This document shows, piece after piece, positions 22,495 through 27,067 of a stretch of DNA of 27,067 bases. Origin of the DNA: CAVSZB01 sp964420395. Lineage in GTDB: Bacteria > Krumholzibacteriota > Krumholzibacteriia > LZORAL124-64-63. The notes beneath the pieces are model-generated. The model saw only the letters and a program-made list of their open reading frames with translations. It did no database searches and was not told the origin of the DNA. A program made the translations under genes and the position numbers. Location: NCBI GenBank assembly GCA_964420395.1, contig CAYQTJ010000027.1, positions 1-27,067 on the forward strand. Reading direction: 5' to 3'. Numbering within the stretch: the first letter of the stretch is position 1; the number at the start of each line of letters is the position of its first letter.

Positions 22495-23034
22495 TCAGCG
22501 CACCAGCGTGAGCTTGCCCAGCGCGCGGCCGAGCGGCGTTTCCAGCACCGAGACGTAGACCCCCGACGCGACCGGGTGGCCGCGATCGTCGGCGCCGGTC
22601 CAGGTGACGCTGTGCCGTCCGGCGGCCAGCGGCGCGTTGACCAGCGTGGCGACGAGCCGGCCGTGCACGTCGTAGAGGCGCAGGCGCACGCGCGCCGCGT
22701 CGGCCGGCAGGTCGAACGCGAGCGTCGTGCGCGGGTTGAACGGGTTCGGATGGTTCGGGTAGGACCGGAACTCGAGCGGCGCCGGCGGACCGTCCGGAGC
22801 GCCGGTGACCCGGCCCGGCGGCAACAGCCAGAAGCCGGCGGCGATGCCGGTCGTGGCGGCGCGCGCGGGGCTGACGAGCGGCTGGCCGATCGTCGCCCGC
22901 ACCGCCGCCGTGGCCCCGGCGGCGGCGCCGGCCCCGGCGCCGACCGTGGCGCGGGTGATCGAGTTGGCGGCGCCCGCCGACGCGGCGCCGCCCGTCAGCA
23001 GCGCGGCGCAGATGCAGCGTCCCAGCAATCGCAT
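22495..23034 (-). CDS. small exported protein with C-terminal NPFNP/FlgD-like sorting domain
   Basis: A 179-aa protein with signal peptide (about 1-22). A short segment holds RATIGQP and GIAAGFW, a pattern seen in FCB and planctomycete surface proteins just before the sorting domain. Residues 95-179 are the sorting domain: YPNHPNPFNPRTTLAFDLP, VRLRLYDVHGRLVATL and a SGVYV strand. The domain makes up nearly half the protein, so the passenger is minimal; it may cap or chaperone the larger repeat protein encoded 47 nt downstream. GAGGGGG about 8 nt before the ATG at 23034 supports the start. Confidence 0.82.
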   Translation of the reverse strand: MRLLGRCICAALLTGGAASAGAANSITRATVGAGAGAAAGATAAVRATIGQPLVSPARAATTGIAAGFWLLPPGRVTGAPDGPPAPLEFRSYPNHPNPFNPRTTLAFDLPADAARVRLRLYDVHGRLVATLVNAPLAAGRHSVTWTGADDRGHPVASGVYVSVLETPLGRALGKLTLVR

Positions 23035-23228
23035 GTCGGGATCCCCCTCTGGTGTCGATGATGACGGAGGCGGCGGCCTCGCCCGGCACCACCGCCCCCC
23101 GCGGATCCGCCTGCCGGCGGTCCCGACCCCAAACCCCCGCGGGTCGGGCCGTCCGCTCCGGTGAGGCGGAACGGACGTGGCTCTCTCCCTCTCGCCGTGG
23201 GGTTGGTCGCGCGCGGGAGCGCCCTGTC

Positions 23229-23247
23229 ACAAATGAGAATCATTTTT
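23229..23247. promoter_or_regulatory. Fur-box-like site between the divergent surface-protein and CHAT operons
   Basis: The AT-rich 19-mer containing AATGAGAATCATTTTT matches 13 of 19 bases of the classical Fur box (GATAATGATAATCATTATC), including the central TGA-x-AAT-C-ATT. It is 51 bp upstream of the CHAT gene ATG in a region otherwise nearly free of A/T runs. It may simply be an AT-rich promoter segment. Confidence 0.4.
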
Positions 23248-23297
23248 CTTGCCGATCTGTTCGCACGTAAATCGGAGTGCAACTATCAATATTCACC

Positions 23298-26213
23298 ATG
23301 GCAATCCGTGCCCCTGCCCCGGCCGCCCGCCGCCGCGCGGGCCTGGCGCTCCTTTCCGTGCTGCTCGTCGCGGCCCCCGGCGGGGCGGCGGGGGCCGGGC
23401 CGCGCCTGTCGCGGGAGCTGGGCGAACCGGTCCGCGCGGCGCTCGCCCGCGCCGGCCGGCTGGTGAACGGAGGGAGCCCGGAGGCCGGCTTCGCCCTGCT
23501 CGACAGCCTCGCGGCCGACGGCGTCGCGCGCGGCGACACCGCGCTCCGGCTCGCCGCCACGATCGCGAAGGGAGGGCAGCTCAGCTGGACCGGCGACGCG
23601 CAGGCCGCGACGCGCCTGCTGCCGCCGGCCCTCCGCGCCGCGCGGGCGCGCGGCGATTCGAGCCTCGAGGCGCGCGGCGCGATGTGGCTGGGGCACGCCC
23701 TGATCACGCAGGGACGGCTGGCCGCCGCCGAGTCGCTCTATCAGGTCGCGGTGCCGGTGGCCGCGGCGCTGCGCGACGCCGAGCGCGAGGGCTTCATGCG
23801 CCTCGGCCTGGCCTACATCGACCTGCTTTCGGGCCGGGCCGTGGCGGCCCGCCGCGGCTACGCTGCGGCCGGCGCGCTGCTGCGCGCCGCCGGCAACGGA
23901 TTCGGGGAGATCGACGCGCTGACCGGGCTCGGCCGCGCCCACGATGCGCTCGGCGAACTGGATCTCGCCCGCGCCTGCTACGAGCGGGTGGCCGCGCTGG
24001 CCCGCGCCGCCGGCTTCGCGCGCAACGAGGCCGACGCGCTCAACAACATCGGCGCGAACGAGTTCGAGCGGGGCGATCCGGCGGCGGGGCTGCGCGCCTT
24101 CGCGGCGGCGCAGGCGCTGCACGCTGCGCGCGGCAGCCCGCGCGACGCCGTCACCGCGGCCCGCAACTCCGCCCGCGGCCTGCTGGAGCTGGGCCGCCTG
24201 GCGGAGGCGGGGGCCCGCCTCGACTCCCTGCTCGCCGCCGCCCGCGCCGCCGGCTACGTCGACATCGCGGGGCAGCTCCTCAACGACCAGGCCGAGCTGC
24301 GCCTGATCCAGGGGCGGCCGGCCGACGCGCTGCGGCTGTCGCGCGAGGTGACCGCCCTGCCGCCCGACATCGCGGTCTGGGTGCGGCTGAACGGGTACCT
24401 CGGAGCCGCCGGCGCGCTGGCCGCGCTCGACAGCCTGCCGGCCGCGCTCGCGCTGCTGACCGGCCCGGCGCAGGCGCTGCGCCCCCGCCTGCCGGCCGAC
24501 TGGGCGCTGCAACACGACGCCCTGCTCGGCCGCCTGCTGCTGCGCGCCGGCCGTCCGCGGGAGGCCGGCGCGCTCGCCCGCCGCGCCGCCGCCGAAGCCG
24601 GCCGCCTGCGCCGCTTCGGCGACCGCGCGCGGCTGCTCGGCGTCGCCGCGGAGTGCGCGCTGCGGCTCGGCGACCCGCCGGCCGCGCTGAGCCTGCTGGA
24701 CGAGGCGGCGCGGGAGTGGGAGCGGGCCCGGCGTCTCCCCCCCGACCCCGAGTGGCGCGAGCGCCGGGGCCGCGGCCAGGAGCTGTGCGCCACGGTCATC
24801 GAGGCGACCCTGCAGGATCCGCGCCTGCCGGCCGCGGCGCGCCCCGCGGCCGCCTTCGACGCCGCCCAGCGCTTCAAGGGGCGCACGCTCGCCGAGCGCG
24901 CGCACGGACGGCACGCCCCGGCCGACTCCGCCGCCCCGACCACCACCGTGGCGCGGCTGCGCCGCGACACGCTGCGCGACGGCGAACTGCTGCTCGACCT
25001 GCACGCCGGCCGCGACGCCTCCTGGTTGTTCGTCGTCTCCGGCGCGGCGTGCCGCGTGACGCGGCTGCCCGGCGAGGCGCGGCTGCAGGCGCGCCTCTCG
25101 CTGCTCCACGACCTGCTCGCCTTCCGCTCGCTGCCGGCCACCGCCGACGCCGACACCTTCCTCGCCGACGCCCTGCGACAGGCCGCCGCGCTGGTGCTCG
25201 GCCCGGCCGCGCCCGACATCCGGCAGGCCCGCCGCGTCATCGTCTCCCCCGACGGCCCCCTCTACCTGGCGCCGTTCGGCCTGCTGATCGCGGCGCTGGA
25301 CAGCTCCGTCGCGCTCCCCCAACGCCCCTCCCGCCTGCCCGACGTGGCCCGCGTGCCGTCGGCCGCGCTGTTCGCGCAGGCGCGCCTGCGCGCCGCCGCC
25401 CCGGCCGGCCCGGCGCGCGGATGGGTCGTCGCCGTCGACCGCAACGGCCGCGGCCAGCCGCTGCGCGGCGCCCGGGCGGAGGCCGCCGCGCTGACCCGGC
25501 GCCATCCCGGATTGCGCCTCTGGCGCGCCCCTGCCGACAGCGCCGCCGAGCGGGCCGCGGCGGACTTCGCCGCCTGCGACCTGGTGCACTTCGCCACCCA
25601 CACCGAACTCGACGACCAGCGCCCCTGGCGCTCCGGCGTGCTGCTCGCCGCCGCCGCGCCGGGCCGCCCCGCTCCGCTGCTGCGGGCCGAGCGGATCGCC
25701 GACCGCCCGTCGGCCGCGCTGCTGGCGGTGCTCGCGAGCTGCGAATCGGCGGGCGGCGTAGCCCTGGCCGGCGAGGGGCTGCAGGGGCTGACCAGCGCCT
25801 TCATGGCCGCCGGCGTGCCGACCCTCGTCGCCACCCTCTGGCCGGTGGAGGACCGCGCCGCCGCCCGGCTGATGGCCCGCTTCTACGCCAGGCTCGGCGC
25901 GGGGCGCACCGTCGGCGAGGCGCTGCGGGAGGCGAAGCTCGCCGCCGCCGCCGTCCCCCCCGGTCACGGCGCCCCCCCGCCGACGGCCGACTGGGCCGGC
26001 TTCGTGCTCGTCGGCGATCCCGACCTGCGCCTCGTCCTGCCGACCCGCCGCGGCGCCGGCTTCGCCATCCCGCTCGCCCTCACGACCGCCATCCTGGCCG
26101 CGGTCCTCGCCCCCCTGCTGGCGCCGGCCGTCCGGCGCCGGGCCAGGCTCCCCCGCCGACATTCTGCCGACGCCTCCGTGACGACCGCCCCCCGGGAGCG
26201 ACCAACCCCATGA
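23298..26213 (+). CDS. exported TPR-CHAT caspase-like protease
   Basis: A 971-aa protein. The N-terminus is a signal peptide (Arg-rich, then LALLSVLLVAAPGG). Residues about 45-520 are TPR-like helical repeats. A CHAT domain covers about 600-915, with the catalytic pair H768 (FATHTEL) and C815 (LASCESAGG) intact. Residues about 925-947 are a membrane helix followed by a short basic tail. The predicted topology therefore places TPR and CHAT outside the cytoplasm, anchored at the C-terminus. CHAT proteins are cysteine peptidases related to caspase and separase, often under a dedicated activator. The ATG at 23298 is chosen over an upstream GTG (23277). Its stop overlaps the ECF sigma start (ATGA), forming one translation-coupled operon with sigma and anti-sigma. 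A Fur-like site lies upstream. Confidence 0.9.
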   Translation: MAIRAPAPAARRRAGLALLSVLLVAAPGGAAGAGPRLSRELGEPVRAALARAGRLVNGGSPEAGFALLDSLAADGVARGDTALRLAATIAKGGQLSWTGDAQAATRLLPPALRAARARGDSSLEARGAMWLGHALITQGRLAAAESLYQVAVPVAAALRDAEREGFMRLGLAYIDLLSGRAVAARRGYAAAGALLRAAGNGFGEIDALTGLGRAHDALGELDLARACYERVAALARAAGFARNEADALNNIGANEFERGDPAAGLRAFAAAQALHAARGSPRDAVTAARNSARGLLELGRLAEAGARLDSLLAAARAAGYVDIAGQLLNDQAELRLIQGRPADALRLSREVTALPPDIAVWVRLNGYLGAAGALAALDSLPAALALLTGPAQALRPRLPADWALQHDALLGRLLLRAGRPREAGALARRAAAEAGRLRRFGDRARLLGVAAECALRLGDPPAALSLLDEAAREWERARRLPPDPEWRERRGRGQELCATVIEATLQDPRLPAAARPAAAFDAAQRFKGRTLAERAHGRHAPADSAAPTTTVARLRRDTLRDGELLLDLHAGRDASWLFVVSGAACRVTRLPGEARLQARLSLLHDLLAFRSLPATADADTFLADALRQAAALVLGPAAPDIRQARRVIVSPDGPLYLAPFGLLIAALDSSVALPQRPSRLPDVARVPSAALFAQARLRAAAPAGPARGWVVAVDRNGRGQPLRGARAEAAALTRRHPGLRLWRAPADSAAERAAADFAACDLVHFATHTELDDQRPWRSGVLLAAAAPGRPAPLLRAERIADRPSAALLAVLASCESAGGVALAGEGLQGLTSAFMAAGVPTLVATLWPVEDRAAARLMARFYARLGAGRTVGEALREAKLAAAAVPPGHGAPPPTADWAGFVLVGDPDLRLVLPTRRGAGFAIPLALTTAILAAVLAPLLAPAVRRRARLPRRHSADASVTTAPRERPTP

Positions 26214-26815
26214 CGCGCCCGGGACACGACCGGCGGCCCGATCCCGATCTGGTGCGCGCCTTCCAGGTCGCGCCGGACGGGCCGGACGGACGCCGGGCCG
26301 CCGCGGAGCTGCTGCGGCGCTACCGCGACCGGCTGTACGCCTGGTGCTTCCGCCAGCTGCGCGACCACGACCTCGCGGTCGAGTGCGCGCAGGAGACGCT
26401 GATCGCGGCGCACCGGGCGCTGCCGGGGTTCGCGGGGAGGGCGGAGTACTCGTCGTGGCTGTTCGCGATCGCGCGCTACCGCTGCGTCAGCGCCCTGCGC
26501 GCCCGCGCCCGCCGCCCCGACGGCGACGGCGAGATCGAGGGGGTGCCCGACCCGACCCCCGACCCCGAGGCGCTGCTCCTGGCGCGCGAAGAGCAGGCCA
26601 CGGTGCTGGCGCTGATGAACGAGGTGCTCGAGCCCGACGAGCGCACGGCCCTCTGGCTGCGCGCCCACGAGGAGATGCCGGTCGAGGAGATCTCGCGCCT
26701 GCTCGACGCGCCGGGACCGTCCGGCGCGCGGGCCCTGCTGCAGCGCGCCCGCCGCAAGCTGCGCGCCGCGCTTGCCGCCCGCGAGGCGCTCGACGAAGGA
26801 GGTCGCAGCGGATGA
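26210..26815 (+). CDS. ECF-type RNA polymerase sigma factor
   Basis: A 201-aa sigma factor of the extracytoplasmic-function group. Region 2 (about 33-102) contains LAVECAQETLIAAHRAL, the DAEDLxQE-like helix that binds core polymerase, and SSWLFAIARYRCVSALR, the -10 recognition segment. An acidic Pro-rich linker (103-122) leads to region 4 (130-188), with EEMPVEEISRLLDAP as the HTH for -35 contact. The ATG overlaps the CHAT gene stop by 4 bases, and the TGA overlaps the anti-sigma ATG, so the three products are made in a fixed ratio. Its activity is presumably held by the zinc anti-sigma encoded next. Target promoters are unknown. Confidence 0.93.
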   Translation: MTRPGHDRRPDPDLVRAFQVAPDGPDGRRAAAELLRRYRDRLYAWCFRQLRDHDLAVECAQETLIAAHRALPGFAGRAEYSSWLFAIARYRCVSALRARARRPDGDGEIEGVPDPTPDPEALLLAREEQATVLALMNEVLEPDERTALWLRAHEEMPVEEISRLLDAPGPSGARALLQRARRKLRAALAAREALDEGGRSG

Positions 26816-27067
26816 AGCCGTGCCTGCCGGTCGAGGAGCTGGCCCGTCTCGACGCCCTGCCGCCCGACGACCCCCGTCGCCGCCATGTCGCCGACTGCGC
26901 CCGCTGCCGCGCCCGCTGGCTCGCCTTCCGCGACTTCGCCGGCCACGCTCCGCTCCCCCCCGGCGCCCGCCCCGCCGACGCGCGCGCCCGCCTCGACGCC
27001 GTGATCGACCGCGTCTGCGCCGGGCCGCCCGCGGACCCGCCGCGCCCACCGCGTGCCCGCCGCGCCA
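26812..27067 (+). CDS. zinc-containing anti-sigma factor (5' part, truncated by window edge)
   Basis: The first 85 residues of a protein with the zinc anti-sigma signature H25-x3-C29-x2-C32 (HVADCARC), as in zf-HC2/RsrA-type proteins that bind ECF sigma factors in the cytoplasm. The rest is Pro/Arg/Ala-rich; a membrane segment, if any, lies beyond the window. The start has a near-perfect AGGAGGT about 9 nt upstream and overlaps the sigma stop (ATGA). It is the presumed partner of the sigma factor at 26210-26815. Confidence 0.8.
   Translation, partial: MKPCLPVEELARLDALPPDDPRRRHVADCARCRARWLAFRDFAGHAPLPPGARPADARARLDAVIDRVCAGPPADPPRPPRARRA

Noticed and set aside
23286..26162. 958-codon minus-strand frame opposite the CHAT gene
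   Set aside because: Gln/Arg/Gly-rich shadow; the plus strand has intact TPR and CHAT domains.

Overview
The window is very GC-rich (about 70 % by eye) and gene-dense. It most resembles an uncultured Gram-negative bacterium of the FCB type (Eisenbacteria, Krumholzibacteriota or a similar lineage). The reasons are two exported proteins ending in an NPFNP-type C-terminal sorting domain, several outer-membrane beta-barrels, a short (about 283 aa) RpoD-like sigma factor, and a mix of sigma-54 and ECF regulation. The lineage is an inference; no rRNA or other phylogenetic marker beyond asnS is present. No tRNA, rRNA or CRISPR array was seen.

Layout. 1-889 (-): 5' part of a GH13 alpha-amylase. 1437-4093 (+): asnS, then a THUMP-type RNA methyltransferase. 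4135-11115: a sigma-54-controlled envelope locus. It holds a three-gene minus-strand operon (coiled-coil protein, lipoprotein, small beta-barrel), a divergent XylR/DmpR-type sigma-54 activator, a minus-strand PA2779/PA2778-like pair (small exported protein plus a C39 peptidase-TPR-POTRA-Omp85 fusion), and a plus-strand beta-barrel gene. 11223-15436 (+): a PAS-GAF-GGDEF cyclase, an XRE regulator with nearby palindromes, a small exported protein, a lone sigma-70 region-2 protein and a full-length sigma factor. 15447-17909 (-): a secreted beta-helix protein. 18164-19385: an intact insertion sequence with terminal inverted repeats and a 10-bp target duplication. 19482-20834 (+): rubrerythrin and a sulfurtransferase. 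20819-23034 (-): two exported surface proteins. 23298-27067 (+): a translationally overlapped CHAT-protease, ECF sigma and zinc anti-sigma operon, cut by the window end.

The main new observation is the envelope locus. Three sigma-54 promoters of the GGCAC-N5-TTGC type (two exact, one with a single mismatch) lie upstream of the coiled-coil operon, the PA2779/PA2778-like operon and the beta-barrel gene. Sites sharing a CCCATCA / TGATGGG half-site sit about 84-120 bp upstream of each predicted start, and a sigma-54 activator gene lies in the middle. This looks like one small regulon built around a cysteine peptidase fused to an outer-membrane Omp85 barrel. Its small exported partner carries a Gly-Gly just before a hydrophobic tail, which makes it a candidate substrate.

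A second unusual item is the lone sigma region-2 protein. It aligns without gaps to the adjacent full-length sigma factor but has lost the tryptophan pair used for promoter opening.
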